From positions 1,116,001 to 1,180,000 of the forward strand of contig NZ_VFPE01000002.1 in assembly GCF_006783905.1 (NCBI RefSeq): a DNA stretch of 64,000 bases. The letters are read 5' to 3'. The stretch is from Microbacterium kyungheense. GTDB lineage: Bacteria > Actinomycetota > Actinomycetes > Actinomycetales > Microbacteriaceae. Shown here in pieces: positions 24,243 to 33,881 of this stretch (position 1 is the first letter of the stretch; every line of letters begins with the position of its first letter). The notes beneath the pieces were generated by a model. That model worked only from the letters and a program-made list of their open reading frames with translations. It ran no database searches and had not been told where the DNA came from. The position numbers were made by a program, and so were the translations under genes.

Positions 24243-25351
24243 ACGACTCCGTCATCCCCACCACGATCGGGTGGGTCCTCGCGATCGCGGTCTTCATCTT
24301 CGTGCTGGTCGTGATCTTCCGATCGATCCGCATCATCCCGCAGGCCAGCGCCGGCATCGTCGAGCGACTCGGGCGGTACCACAAGACGCTCAGCCCGGGA
24401 CTGAACCTGCTCGTCCCCTTCATCGACCGGCTGCGCCCGCTGCTCGACATGCGCGAGCAGGTCGTGTCGTTCCCGCCCCAGCCGGTGATCACCGAAGACA
24501 ACCTCGTCGTCTCGATAGACACCGTCGTGTACTTCCAGGTGACCGACGCCCGCGCCGCGACGTACGAGATCGCCAACTATCTCGGTGCCGTGGAGCAGCT
24601 CACGACCACGACGCTCCGCAACGTCGTCGGCGGTCTCAACCTCGAAGAGGCGCTCACCAGTCGCGACGAGATCAACGGGCAGCTGCGCGTCGTGCTCGAC
24701 GAGGCCACCGGCAAGTGGGGCATCCGCGTCTCGCGGGTCGAGCTCAAGGCGATCGACCCGCCCATCTCGATCCAGGACTCGATGGAGAAGCAGATGCGCG
24801 CCGAGCGCGACCGGCGCGCCGCGATCCTGACCGCCGAGGGCTCGAAGCAGTCGCAGATCCTCGAGGCGGAGGGCCGCCGGCAGGCTGAGATCCTCCGCGC
24901 CGAGGGCGACAAGCAGGCTGCGGTGCTCCGCGCGCAGGGTGAGGCGCAGGCCATCGAGATGGTCTTCAACGCGATCCACGTCGGCGATCCCGACGAGAAG
25001 CTGCTGGCGTACCAGTACCTGCAGACGCTCCCCAAGATCTCGGAGAGCCCGTCGAGCAAGCTGTGGATCATCCCGAGCGAGCTCACCGAGGCGCTCAAGG
25101 GCATCGGCGCGGCATTCGGAGGTCGTGTGCCGGCCGGTCCGCACAGCACGGCGACGGCGTCCTCGCTGGGTACGCCGTCGGCGACGACAGGGACGACGGC
25201 CGACGAGGCTGTCGCCGCCGCCCGGGAAGCCGCCACCGCGGCCGATGACATCGCGACGGCGGCGCAGCAGACCGCAGTGACCGATCTCGGGGCGCCTCCG
25301 GCACCGCAGCCCCCGGACGAATCCGGCGCCGGAACCACCCCGTCTTCGTGA
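24239..25351 (+). CDS. SPFH/band 7 (stomatin-like) membrane protein
   Basis: 370 aa: one N-terminal membrane helix (residues 8-27), SPFH domain starting RIIPQASAGIVERLGRY, a charged coiled-coil with AEGxxQxxILxAEG repeats (about 200-240), then LLAYQYLQTLPKI and an Ala/Thr-rich tail. Such proteins form flotillin-like membrane platforms with NfeD. GTG at 24239 overlaps nfeD by 4 nt, which marks the start. Also overlaps the GDPD gene. Confidence 0.92.
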   Translation: MNDSVIPTTIGWVLAIAVFIFVLVVIFRSIRIIPQASAGIVERLGRYHKTLSPGLNLLVPFIDRLRPLLDMREQVVSFPPQPVITEDNLVVSIDTVVYFQVTDARAATYEIANYLGAVEQLTTTTLRNVVGGLNLEEALTSRDEINGQLRVVLDEATGKWGIRVSRVELKAIDPPISIQDSMEKQMRAERDRRAAILTAEGSKQSQILEAEGRRQAEILRAEGDKQAAVLRAQGEAQAIEMVFNAIHVGDPDEKLLAYQYLQTLPKISESPSSKLWIIPSELTEALKGIGAAFGGRVPAGPHSTATASSLGTPSATTGTTADEAVAAAREAATAADDIATAAQQTAVTDLGAPPAPQPPDESGAGTTPSS

Positions 25352-26124
25352 CCCATCCGTGGTTCCAGGGGGTCGCGACGCCGCGCGTGCTGGCCCACCG
25401 CGGGCTGGTGACCCCTGACGCGGCTGCCGGCGGCGTCGCCGAGAACTCGTTCGCCGCGGTCGCCGCCGCCCACTCCGCCGGCGCGCCCTACGTCGAATCG
25501 GACTGCCATCTGACGGCGGACGGCGTGGTCGTGCTGTTCCACGACGAGGATCTGTCGCGCGTGACGGGCGACCCCCGCCGCATCGCCGAGATCCGGGTCG
25601 CCGAGCTCGAGGCGCTGATGGCCGACCGCGGCGGGCTGATCACCCTCGAACAGGCCCTGGACTCGTTCCCGCTGGTCCGATTCAATCTCGACGTGAAGGC
25701 GGAGGCGGCAGCTGTCCCCGTCGGCACTGCAGTGGCTCCGTTCGCGGATCGGGTGCTCGTCACGAGCTTCTCGGACGACCGGCGGCGCACCGCCCTGGAC
25801 GCGGCCGCGACAGCGGGCGCCGACATCCGACCCGCCACGTCCGCGGGGACCGCCACGATCGCCCGTCTCCTCGCGGCCGTCGCGGCGCGCTCCGACCGAC
25901 TCATCGCGCGCGCACTCCGCGGCATCGACGCCCTGCAGGTCCCCGAGCGTCGCGGGCGCCTGCGCATCGTCTCGCCGCGCCTGCTTGCGGCCGCCCATCG
26001 CCATGGCGTGGAGGTCCATGTCTGGACCGTGAACGACCCGGACGACATGCGCCGGCTCGTCCAGCTGGGCGTCGACGGCATCGTCACGGATCGCGCCGAC
26101 ATCGCACTCGATGTGCTGCGTTAG
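25348..26124 (+). CDS. Glycerophosphodiester phosphodiesterase family protein
   Basis: 258 aa TIM-barrel GDPD. Catalytic blocks AHRG near residue 14, ENSFAAV, ESDCHLTADG and FHDEDLSRVTG; the second metal/catalytic His is in LFHDE. No signal peptide. Hydrolyses glycerophosphodiesters to glycerol 3-phosphate and alcohol. GTG start overlaps the SPFH stop by 4 nt, giving a three-gene envelope operon. Confidence 0.92.
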   Translation: MTHPWFQGVATPRVLAHRGLVTPDAAAGGVAENSFAAVAAAHSAGAPYVESDCHLTADGVVVLFHDEDLSRVTGDPRRIAEIRVAELEALMADRGGLITLEQALDSFPLVRFNLDVKAEAAAVPVGTAVAPFADRVLVTSFSDDRRRTALDAAATAGADIRPATSAGTATIARLLAAVAARSDRLIARALRGIDALQVPERRGRLRIVSPRLLAAAHRHGVEVHVWTVNDPDDMRRLVQLGVDGIVTDRADIALDVLR

Positions 26125-26194
26125 CACACACGAGTGACCGGTGGCCAGCCCCGCTGTGCATCCACTGTGAAAGGTCGTTGAACCCGGCTGCTTC

Positions 26195-26220
26195 GGATGA
26201 TCCGCACAGGTCGCTTCGTT
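26195..26220 (+). promoter_or_regulatory. SigR/SigH-type promoter of rbpA
   Basis: GGATG (26195-26199), an 18-nt spacer and GTT (26218-26220) match the GGAAT-N18-GTT consensus of actinobacterial thiol-stress sigma factors, at a fitting distance before the rbpA start. Streptomyces rbpA is known to be SigR-dependent. Confidence 0.55.
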
Positions 26221-26250
26221 ATACCTGTACAGCGACGAGAGGACCACAAA

Positions 26251-26625
26251 ATGGCAGACCGCAGCCTGCGCGGCATCCGACTCGGCGCCCAGAGCCTACA
26301 GAGCGAAGAGGGCGTCGTGTTCCATGAGCGTGCACAGCACATCTACACGTGTTCGACCTGTGGACGTGACACGACCCTGACTTTCGCGGCCGACGCCGAG
26401 GTTCCCCCGGCGTGGGAGTGCCGCACCTGTGGAGCCGAGGCGCTGCTTCGCGTCGGCGAAGGCACGGCCACCGTCGACCACTCGGGCGACAAGACCCCCC
26501 GCAGCCACTGGGACATGCTCCTGGAGCGCCGCACCATCCCCGAACTCGAAGAGCTCCTCGAAGAGCGCCTCGCCTACCTGCGGGCCCGCCGCGGCGGCGA
26601 AGACGCCGCGAAGCTCACGGCCTGA
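26251..26625 (+). CDS. rbpA: RNA polymerase-binding protein RbpA
   Basis: 124 aa, full length. MADRSLRGIRLGAQSLQSE is the conserved N-terminal arm; CSTCGRD and CRTCGAE form the core zinc-ribbon-like fold; SHWDMLLERRTIPELEELL is the sigma-interaction domain. RbpA binds RNA polymerase and the principal sigma factor and stabilises open complexes. ATG at 26251 with GAGAGGA upstream. Monocistronic, with a SigR-type promoter and a hairpin after it. Confidence 0.97.
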   Translation: MADRSLRGIRLGAQSLQSEEGVVFHERAQHIYTCSTCGRDTTLTFAADAEVPPAWECRTCGAEALLRVGEGTATVDHSGDKTPRSHWDMLLERRTIPELEELLEERLAYLRARRGGEDAAKLTA

Positions 26626-26628
26626 CGC

Positions 26629-28209
26629 TCAGTCGACATCAGCGACGCCGGTCCCCTCGGGGGCCGGCGCTTTCGCGTTGCGGCGACCCGCCACCCCGAC
26701 GTACAGCAGCCCGATGATGCCGCCCCACACCAGCAGCAGCTGGATGGCGCCGCCGGCGAACACCGCAGGCGTGAGGCCAGTGCGCAGCGGCACGTCTTCG
26801 AGCATGTGCCCGGCGGTGTCCGCGGGGATGCCGGCGATCTCGGAACCGTCGGGCGCGATGATCTGGCTCGTCCCGACGGTCGAGATGTTGACCACGGCGC
26901 GTCCGGTCTCGACAGCGCGCATGCGCGCGAACGCGAGCTGCTGGAGGTTCTCGTCCGTGCCGCGGAAGTCTGCGTTGTTCGTCTGGAACATGAACACCTC
27001 GGCGCCGTCCTGCGCGCCGTCCCAGATCACGTCGTCGTAGATGACGTCGAAGCAGATCGCGAGGCCGACGCCCACCCCGTCGACGTCGAAGTAGGGCCGC
27101 GCTCCGCCCGGCGTGTACTCGCGCTGGATCAGGTCGATGAGATCGGGCGCGAACATCCGGTAGAACGCACGATCGGGCACCCACTCCCCGAACGGGACGG
27201 GATGCCGCTTGTCGTACACGTCGACCGGGTTGTCGGCATCCTGCTCCCACAGCAGCGACGAGTTGAAGTACTCGTCCCCGCGCTGCGTCACGGCTGCCAC
27301 GATGAGCGGCGCGTCCATGCGAGCGGCCAGGCTGTCGAGCGTGCGCGCCGTGCTCTCGTTCATCGTCGGGTCGGAGTCGACGCCGCCCTCGGGCCACAGG
27401 AGCACGTCGACGTCCTCGCCGAACAGCGGTGCCGTCGCCTGCAGCTGGGCGTTCAGCACATCGTTGCGTCCGCGCTCGTCGAAGTATCCGGCGGGACCGT
27501 TGCCCTGGACCGCGGCGACGCGCATGGTTCCGGCATCCGTCGTCGGGAACTGCGGCAGGGCGACCAGCAGCACGACGAGGAGGAGCGCCGGCAGCGGCGT
27601 TCGCCAGTCGCGGAAGCGGCCCAGGCGTGCCCATTCGACCGCGGACGCGCAGGCCATCACGATGAGGAACGAGAGCCCCGCGACTCCCACCCACGAGGCG
27701 ACGGGCGCCAGCGGGCTGTCGGCCTGGGTGATGCCTACGCGGCCCCAGGGGAACCCGCCGTACGGCCAGGTGCCCAGCAGCTGCTCGCGCAGCACCCACA
27801 GCGCCGCCACGAGGGCCGGCAACGCCACCAGACGCGCCCATGCACCGTTGCGCACCCGGGGCAGCCACCGGTAGGCGAGGGCGATGGGCACCGCCGCTGC
27901 GGCCGTGAGCGCCGCCTCCAGGATCGACAGCGCGAGCCACGGCACGGGTCCGAGGTAGCGGGCGGTGAACGACACGTTCACGAGGAAGAACGCGAGTCCG
28001 AAGACGAATCCGACGAGCACCGCGCTCCACGCGCGGCGCCCGATGAGGCTCACGAGGGTCAGCGGGATCGCGACGAACACCATGGGCCACCACGCCAGCG
28101 CGGGGAACGCCGTCGTCAGGGCCAGACCGCCGGCGGCCGCCGCGATGAGCGCGGCCCAGAGGGGAAGCAGCGGGCGCGGAAGGACGGGGCGGGGTCGCGC
28201 GTCGGGCAC
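26629..28209 (-). CDS. lnt: Apolipoprotein N-acyltransferase
   Basis: 526 aa. About seven membrane helices in the first 210 residues, then the nitrilase-like catalytic domain. Catalytic Glu in WPEGGVD, Lys in YDKRHPVPFGEW and Cys in ICFDVIYDD, so it is complete; a last helix lies near the C-terminus. It adds the third acyl chain to lipoproteins. GTG at 28209 has TAGGCT 7 nt upstream; the open frame continues into helY but without conservation. Confidence 0.93.
   Translation of the reverse strand: MPDARPRPVLPRPLLPLWAALIAAAAGGLALTTAFPALAWWPMVFVAIPLTLVSLIGRRAWSAVLVGFVFGLAFFLVNVSFTARYLGPVPWLALSILEAALTAAAAVPIALAYRWLPRVRNGAWARLVALPALVAALWVLREQLLGTWPYGGFPWGRVGITQADSPLAPVASWVGVAGLSFLIVMACASAVEWARLGRFRDWRTPLPALLLVVLLVALPQFPTTDAGTMRVAAVQGNGPAGYFDERGRNDVLNAQLQATAPLFGEDVDVLLWPEGGVDSDPTMNESTARTLDSLAARMDAPLIVAAVTQRGDEYFNSSLLWEQDADNPVDVYDKRHPVPFGEWVPDRAFYRMFAPDLIDLIQREYTPGGARPYFDVDGVGVGLAICFDVIYDDVIWDGAQDGAEVFMFQTNNADFRGTDENLQQLAFARMRAVETGRAVVNISTVGTSQIIAPDGSEIAGIPADTAGHMLEDVPLRTGLTPAVFAGGAIQLLLVWGGIIGLLYVGVAGRRNAKAPAPEGTGVADVD
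26647..26668 (+). terminator. rbpA terminator inside the 3' end of lnt
   Basis: GCCGGTCCCC / GGGGGCCGGC with one G-U pair in the + strand RNA and a tight loop, followed by GCTTTCG, about 20 nt after the rbpA stop. It also encodes the last residues of Lnt. Confidence 0.6.
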
Positions 28210-28232
28210 GGCTCCCAGCCTAAGCGAGCCGC

Positions 28233-30731
28233 CTACACGCCGGAGTACGCGACGATGCCGCGCCGCACGGCATCCAGCGCCTTGCGCGCCGTGCCGGCGA
28301 TGGGCTGATCGGCGACGATCGACAGCTGGTCGAGCAGATCGATCGTCTGCTTCGCCCATCGCACGAAGTCCCCCGCGGCCATGTCGGCCTCGATGAGCAC
28401 GCGGTCGAGTGAGCCACCCCGTGCCCACGTGTGCATGGCGGCGGACAGACCCGCGGCGACCGGCTCCGATCCGGGCAGCCGATGCGCCTGCTCCAGGTCG
28501 TCGAGCTCCTGCCACAGCGTCAGCGTCGCGTCGAAGGCCGCCCGGAACGCGCCCCGCGGCAGACCGCGCTCCCCCGGACCGCCGTCGTCCCGCCGCGGCT
28601 CGTAGACCAGGGCACAGGCGAGAGCGGCCAGCGAGGCGGCATCCAGATCCTTCCAGATGCCGCGACGCAGCGATTCCGCGACGAGCAGGTCGCGCTCGCC
28701 GTAGATCCGGCGCATCGTGCGACCGGACGGGGTGAGCGTCGTCACCCCGTCGTCCGAGACCGTCACGTACTCCAGGGCGCCGAGCACATCGACGACGCGG
28801 TCGAAGATGCGCGCGACCGTGCCGGTGCGCGTCTCGATCTGGCGGCGCAGCTTGTCGACGTCGCGCTTCATGCGCCAGTAGCGCTCGGCCCAGCGGGCGT
28901 GGTGCTCACGGTCCGGGCACGAGTGGCACGGATGCCGCTGCATCTGCTTGCGCAGGCTCGCGATCTGGCGCTGACGCTCATCGCGCGTGCGGCGCGACGC
29001 GTTGGCGTCCTTGCGGTTGGTCTTCTCGAGGTCGCTGAGCTCACGGCGGATGCGGGAGTACTCGGGGAAGTCGCCGCGGTCGCACGTCATGGCCTTGGCA
29101 TAGCCGGCGAGCGACTCCTCCAGCTCGCGCACCTGCCGCGCGATCCCGACGACCGCCCGGTCAGCCTGGAACTGGGCGAACGACGATTCCAGGATCTCGC
29201 GGGCCTTCGCCCGGCCGAACTGGTCGATCAGGTTCACGGCCATGTTGTACGTCGGCCGGAAGCTGGAGTTGAGCGGATACGTGCGGCGCGACGCCAGTGC
29301 CGCGACCGCCTGCGGGTCGAGCCCCTCGGTCCACTGGATGACCGCGTGCCCCTCGACGTCGATGCCGCGGCGCCCCGCGCGTCCGGTGAGCTGCGTATAC
29401 TCCCCCGACGTGATGGCGACGCGGGCCTCGCCGTTGAACTTCTCGAGCTTCTCCAGCACGACGGTGCGCGCGGGCATGTTGATGCCGAGAGCGAGCGTCT
29501 CGGTGGCGAACACGACCTTCACGAGCTTGCGCTGAAAAAGCTCCTCGACCACTTCCTTGAACGCCGGCAGCAGTCCGGCGTGGTGCGATGCGACCCCGCG
29601 CTCGAGGTTCTCGCGCCACTCCCAGAAGCCCAGGACGGCGAGGTCCTCCTCCTGCAGCGTGCGCGTGCGCTCCTCGATCACCTCGCGGATCTCGCGCCGC
29701 TCGTCGGGCGTCGTCAGCCGCACGCCGGACCGGCGCACCTGCTGCACGGCGGCGTCGCATCCGACGCGGCTGAAGATGAAGAAGATCGCGGGCAGCAGGT
29801 TGGCGCGCCGCAGCAGCTCCACGACGTCCGGCCGGTCGAGGCGTTCGATGCGCTGCACGTTCGCGGAGCGCACCGGGCGCTTCATGCCGCGGTTCGGACG
29901 ACGACGGGATGCCTCGTACCCGGCGTGGCGGGCGCTGTTGGATGCCTGCACGCGGCGGTTGTTGTCGAAGTTGGAGCCCTTGACCGAGCGGATCCGCATC
30001 AGCTCCTGGTTCACCTGCGCGGTGGCGACGCCGGCGCGGTCGTCGAAGAGGGGCAGCAGGTCGCCGCGCACGAGCACGTGCTGCTCCAGCGGCACCGGCC
30101 GCGTCTCGGACACGATCACCTCGGTGTCCCCGCGGACGGTGTCGAGCCAGTCCCCGAACTCCTCGGCGTTGGACACGGTCGCCGACAGCGAGACGAGCTT
30201 GACACTCGGCGCGAGGTGGATGATGACCTCTTCCCAGACCGCGCCGCGGAACCGGTCGGCGAGGTAGTGCACCTCGTCCATGACGACGTACCGCAGGCCG
30301 CGCAGCGCCGGCGAATCGGCGTACAGCATGTTGCGCAGGACCTCGGTCGTCATGACCACCACCCGCGCATTGCCGTTGATGTTCGTGTCGCCGGTGAGCA
30401 GCCCGACCTCGTCGGGGCCATACACCTCCTGCAGCTCGCGGAACTTCTGGTTGGACAGCGCCTTCATCGGCGTCGTGTAGAACGCCTTGTCATCCGGCTC
30501 GCGCATCGCCAGATGCACGGCGAACTCGCCGACGATCGTCTTGCCCGCCCCCGTGGGCGCGGCGACCAGGACGCTCCGGCCCTCTTCGAGGGCGCGGCAT
30601 CCCTCCAGCTGGAACGGGTCGAGCTCGAACGGCTGGGATGCCGCGAACGCGGCCGTGAGCGGATGGCTGCGGCTGTGGCGCGCCGAGTCGCTCGCGCGCG
30701 CATAGCGCTCGGCGGGGCCGGGATCGCTCAC
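28233..30731 (-). CDS. helY: SKI2-like DEAD/DEAH-box RNA helicase HelY
   Basis: 832 aa superfamily 2 helicase. Walker A APTGAGKT (about 58-65), Walker B DEVH, SAT motif SLSATVSN, motif VI QLTGRAGRRG, then the C-terminal DSHCT domain. Cysteines in HPCHSCPDR sit before an arginine-rich linker. In mycobacteria HelY follows tatC in the same order. GTG at 30731 overlaps the tatC stop by 4 nt. Confidence 0.93.
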   Translation of the reverse strand: MSDPGPAERYARASDSARHSRSHPLTAAFAASQPFELDPFQLEGCRALEEGRSVLVAAPTGAGKTIVGEFAVHLAMREPDDKAFYTTPMKALSNQKFRELQEVYGPDEVGLLTGDTNINGNARVVVMTTEVLRNMLYADSPALRGLRYVVMDEVHYLADRFRGAVWEEVIIHLAPSVKLVSLSATVSNAEEFGDWLDTVRGDTEVIVSETRPVPLEQHVLVRGDLLPLFDDRAGVATAQVNQELMRIRSVKGSNFDNNRRVQASNSARHAGYEASRRRPNRGMKRPVRSANVQRIERLDRPDVVELLRRANLLPAIFFIFSRVGCDAAVQQVRRSGVRLTTPDERREIREVIEERTRTLQEEDLAVLGFWEWRENLERGVASHHAGLLPAFKEVVEELFQRKLVKVVFATETLALGINMPARTVVLEKLEKFNGEARVAITSGEYTQLTGRAGRRGIDVEGHAVIQWTEGLDPQAVAALASRRTYPLNSSFRPTYNMAVNLIDQFGRAKAREILESSFAQFQADRAVVGIARQVRELEESLAGYAKAMTCDRGDFPEYSRIRRELSDLEKTNRKDANASRRTRDERQRQIASLRKQMQRHPCHSCPDREHHARWAERYWRMKRDVDKLRRQIETRTGTVARIFDRVVDVLGALEYVTVSDDGVTTLTPSGRTMRRIYGERDLLVAESLRRGIWKDLDAASLAALACALVYEPRRDDGGPGERGLPRGAFRAAFDATLTLWQELDDLEQAHRLPGSEPVAAGLSAAMHTWARGGSLDRVLIEADMAAGDFVRWAKQTIDLLDQLSIVADQPIAGTARKALDAVRRGIVAYSGV

Positions 30732-31549
30732 GACACCTCGGGCGGCAGCAGCGTCGACGTGCGCTTCGCCTTGCGGCGGTCGAACAGCATCGACAGACCC
30801 GCGGCTGCGAAGAAGAGCACCACGAGGATGCCCGCCAGCATGAGCATGCTGACGACGTCCGCTGCCGGGGTCGCCAGCGCGGCGAACGCCGTGGCGATCA
30901 GGACGGCGACGCGCCACCCCTTCAGGATCCCTCGACCGGAGATGACACCCGCGAGGTTCAGCGCCACGAGGAAGACGGGCAGCACGAACGAGACGCCGAC
31001 GACCACCAGCAGCTTGAAGACGAAGTCGTAGTACAGCAGCGCGTCGTAGAACTGGGCGGCGCCTTCCGGGGTGAACTGCGCCATCAGCTCCACGACGTGA
31101 GGCATGATGAGCAGTCCCACGTAGCAGCCTGCGAAGAAGAGCGGGATCGCCGAGGCCATGAACCCGACGGTGTACCTGATCTCTTTGCGCGTCAGTCCGG
31201 GCATGATGAACGCCCAGATCTGCCAGATCCAGATGGGCGCCGAGATCAGGATGCCGATCGCGAACGAGATGCGCAGTCGCATGTCGAACGGACCGGTGAT
31301 GGTCGCGTACATCAGTTCGACCTTGTCTTCATTCCCCTCGGAGGCCGCGACGATGCGGATCGGCTCCGTGATGAGGTGGATGATCGGGTCGGTCAGGAAA
31401 TAGGCGACGATCATGCCGACGACAAGGGCCAGCGCCGCGTACATCAGCCGCTTGCGCAGCTCGACGAGATGCTGCGCGAGCGACATCCGCTTGTCACGCT
31501 TGGGCGCGTTGGGTTCGTCGAACACGCGCGGCGTTCCCGCCGTTACCAC
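30728..31549 (-). CDS. tatC: Sec-independent translocase subunit TatC
   Basis: 273 aa with six membrane helices. The conserved cytoplasmic N-terminus is MSLAQHLVELRKRL, and FALAMPG-equivalent FIMPGLTRKEIRY is present. TatC recognises twin-arginine signal peptides, such as that of the phospholipase C-like protein at 57937. The GTG at 31549 gives a 21-residue N-terminal extension and has no clear ribosome site; the ATG at residue 22 is an alternative. It lies 7 nt after tatA. Confidence 0.95.
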   Translation of the reverse strand: MVTAGTPRVFDEPNAPKRDKRMSLAQHLVELRKRLMYAALALVVGMIVAYFLTDPIIHLITEPIRIVAASEGNEDKVELMYATITGPFDMRLRISFAIGILISAPIWIWQIWAFIMPGLTRKEIRYTVGFMASAIPLFFAGCYVGLLIMPHVVELMAQFTPEGAAQFYDALLYYDFVFKLLVVVGVSFVLPVFLVALNLAGVISGRGILKGWRVAVLIATAFAALATPAADVVSMLMLAGILVVLFFAAAGLSMLFDRRKAKRTSTLLPPEVS

Positions 31550-31556
31550 GAGGAGT

Positions 31557-31817
31557 TCAGGACTTGGACTCTGACGTGCCCGTGTCGGTGCGGGCGTCGC
31601 TCACCGGCGACTCCGCAGACGTCACGGTGGCGTCCGTGGGCGTTGCGGCACCCGTGCGGGTCGTGTCGTCGTCCTTCATCGCCTTCATCTCGCCCTTGAA
31701 CACGCGAGCGGACTGTCCCATGCTCTTCGCCAGCGCCGGCAGCTTCGCCGCGCCGAACAGGAGGAGGATCACCGCGAGGATGATCAGGAAGTGCCATCCT
31801 GTGAGGCCCTGCAGCAT
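31557..31817 (-). CDS. tatA: Sec-independent translocase subunit TatA
   Basis: 86 aa. One N-terminal helix LTGWHFLIILAVILLLFGAAKLP, an amphipathic helix ALAKSMGQSARVFKGEMKAM and an acidic Thr/Ser-rich tail. Forms the translocation pore with TatC. ATG at 31817 with GAAAGGA 8 nt upstream; a longer open frame to 31916 is not conserved. Confidence 0.95.
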   Translation of the reverse strand: MLQGLTGWHFLIILAVILLLFGAAKLPALAKSMGQSARVFKGEMKAMKDDDTTRTGAATPTDATVTSAESPVSDARTDTGTSESKS

Positions 31818-31882
31818 GATCGGATTCCTTTCGGCGGGGTCGCATTCAGTGTAACCCCCTGTGTGTGCCCCTGGGGACTGTA

Positions 31883-32842
31883 TCAGCGGTACTGCGCGAG
31901 TCCGGCTTCGGCCCACTCGGCGACCGCGCGGCGCGCCGCCGCCGGTTCGAGCACCTCGACGACGCCGCTACGGCGTGCCGCCAGCCGGCGCAGGCTCAGC
32001 TCGTCGGCGACGCGCATCGTGGCGATCGTCACGCCGTCGGTCGTGTCGAGCACCGCGCGATCGAGGTAGTCGCCGAGCAGGGGCGCCGCGGCCTCGGGGA
32101 ACCGCACGCGGGCGACGAGCTCGCCCGCGTCGGTGTCGAACCAGGCCGGGGCGGGCTCCTCGGAATGGGTGCTGCGGATCCCGGTCAGCTCGAGGTCGCT
32201 CACGCGGTCGAGGTGGAACGTGCGCATCGCCTCGCGCAGATGGCACCATCCCTGCAGGTACCACTGGCCACTGGCGATGTGCACCTTCACCGGGTCGACG
32301 GTGCGGGTCGTGGGACCGGCATCCGGAGCCTTGTAGGTGAACGAGACGGCCACGTGCCGCCGCAGGGCGTCGGCGACGAGGTCGCGCACCGTGTCGACGG
32401 GCTCGGGGGCGAGGATGACCTCCGCGGGAGTGGCGGACGCACCGCGCGCGAGCTTGGCCAGCAGGCCGGCGTACAGCTCGGTGTCTCCGACCCCCGGGAT
32501 CGAGCGCGCCAGCTGCAGGCCGGCCAGGAGCGCCGCCGCTTCGCGGGCGGTGAGCTTCGGAGCGCGCTCCAGCCCGACGGCGTTGGTGATGACGATGAGA
32601 TCCCGCTCGTCGAGGAGGTCCCAGTCGATGTCGAACAGGTCGTTCGCCATCTGCCAGTAGCCGCGATCGCCGGGCAGGCCGATGACCGTCAGCTTCTCGA
32701 CCATCGAACGCATCTGGGCGGGAGTGACGTCGAACTCGGCCGCGGCCTCTTCCAGCGACACCTCGCCCTTGCCGATGAGGTATGGCACGAGCTGGAGCAT
32801 GAGGGCGGCGCGGTCGGTCGCCACCAGCGGACGGGGACTCAT
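31883..32842 (-). CDS. pafC: WYL-domain transcriptional regulator PafC
   Basis: 319 aa: winged-helix N-terminus LMLQLVPYLIGKGEVSLEEAAAEFDVTPAQM, a WYL domain (about residues 150-215; QWYLQGWCHLREAMRTFHLDRV) and a WCX C-terminal domain. PafB and PafC form a heterodimer that activates the mycobacterial DNA-damage genes. Start overlaps the pafB stop by 4 nt. Confidence 0.92.
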   Translation of the reverse strand: MSPRPLVATDRAALMLQLVPYLIGKGEVSLEEAAAEFDVTPAQMRSMVEKLTVIGLPGDRGYWQMANDLFDIDWDLLDERDLIVITNAVGLERAPKLTAREAAALLAGLQLARSIPGVGDTELYAGLLAKLARGASATPAEVILAPEPVDTVRDLVADALRRHVAVSFTYKAPDAGPTTRTVDPVKVHIASGQWYLQGWCHLREAMRTFHLDRVSDLELTGIRSTHSEEPAPAWFDTDAGELVARVRFPEAAAPLLGDYLDRAVLDTTDGVTIATMRVADELSLRRLAARRSGVVEVLEPAAARRAVAEWAEAGLAQYR

Positions 32843-33834
32843 GCGACACCCCCGTGGGCGTCACGGGTGGCGGCGAGCCGATCGATCACGCGATCACGCA
32901 GATCGGCCGGCTCGACGACGCGCACCTCTGGCCCGTACGAGGCGAGCTCGTCGGCGAAGATGTGCACGTCCACGTACGCGACGCGGATGCCCTGCTCGGC
33001 CGGGGTCGCCCGTCGGGCGAGCCGGAGCGCCGCCTCGGTACCGGGATTGACCTCGAGCAGGGCGCTGTTGCGGGCCGCGACGGCCTCGAGGCCCGCGAGT
33101 GCGCGCTCACCGGCGCCCTCGCGCAGGGCGGGGTCGAACGAGCCGCGCCCGGTCACCACCGGTCCGACGATGCGTGAGAGCAGGAACGTGCGGTCCGCCT
33201 GCGCGTCGAGGTCGATGCCGAAGACGTGCCAGCGCGCCTCGTACTCGACGAGCGCCAGCGGCTGGATGCGACGGGTGCGCGGTGCGCTCTCGCCGGGTTT
33301 GAGGTACGGGAAGGTCACCACGCGGCTGGCGTCGATCGCCTGATGCAGCGCCGGGAACGCGGGGTCCCGCGGGTTCAGCTGCGGGGAGAAGCCGATGATG
33401 GGCTCGTCGACGAGATCGCCGAGCGCGCGGATCTTGCGCAGCCCGCTGCGCGCGTCGTCCGACATCGAGCTCTCGCTCCACACTCCCCCGGCGAGCGTCA
33501 GCAGGGCGAGCTCGGCCGGGGTGAAATCGATGTCCTCGGGCAGCTCGTACTCCGCGCTCGGCACGCGATAGCGCGCCTCGCGCAGATCGTCGGGGTCGGC
33601 CCAGTCGCCGATCGTCTCGATCGGGACGCCCAGGCCTCGCAGCGACTCCTTGTCGCGCTCGAACATCTTCTCGAGCGCATCCTTCGACGCGCCCGCCTCG
33701 CTCTGCTCGCGGTAGCCCGCCACCGAGGTGAGGATCGTGTCCTTGGTCAGGCCCTGATCGGTCGCGATGAGGGCCACCACGAGGTTGAGCAGACGCTCCT
33801 CGGGCGGGATCTTCGCGGCGGCGGTGGCAGGCAC
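32839..33834 (-). CDS. pafB: WYL-domain transcriptional regulator PafB
   Basis: 331 aa, same architecture as PafC: HTH near LLNLVVALIATDQGLTKDTIL, WYL domain with ARWHVFGIDLDAQADRTFLLSRI and a C-terminal WCX part. GTG start with TAGGAT 6 nt upstream, so probably leaderless, though AGGCGG between could act as a ribosome site. It begins the pafBC-tatAC-helY operon, 47 nt after the FKBP gene. No pafA is present upstream, in contrast to mycobacteria. Confidence 0.92.
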   Translation of the reverse strand: MPATAAAKIPPEERLLNLVVALIATDQGLTKDTILTSVAGYREQSEAGASKDALEKMFERDKESLRGLGVPIETIGDWADPDDLREARYRVPSAEYELPEDIDFTPAELALLTLAGGVWSESSMSDDARSGLRKIRALGDLVDEPIIGFSPQLNPRDPAFPALHQAIDASRVVTFPYLKPGESAPRTRRIQPLALVEYEARWHVFGIDLDAQADRTFLLSRIVGPVVTGRGSFDPALREGAGERALAGLEAVAARNSALLEVNPGTEAALRLARRATPAEQGIRVAYVDVHIFADELASYGPEVRVVEPADLRDRVIDRLAATRDAHGGVA

Positions 33835-33881
33835 CCGCCTATCCTATGGCCGTGCCGGAGCCTGGTCTCGGACGCGCGCGG

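Noticed and set aside
28431-31031. An 866-codon open frame antisense to helY
   Set aside because: High third-position GC makes long antisense frames; its protein is low-complexity Arg/His/Val-rich without family motifs, while helY has all helicase motifs.
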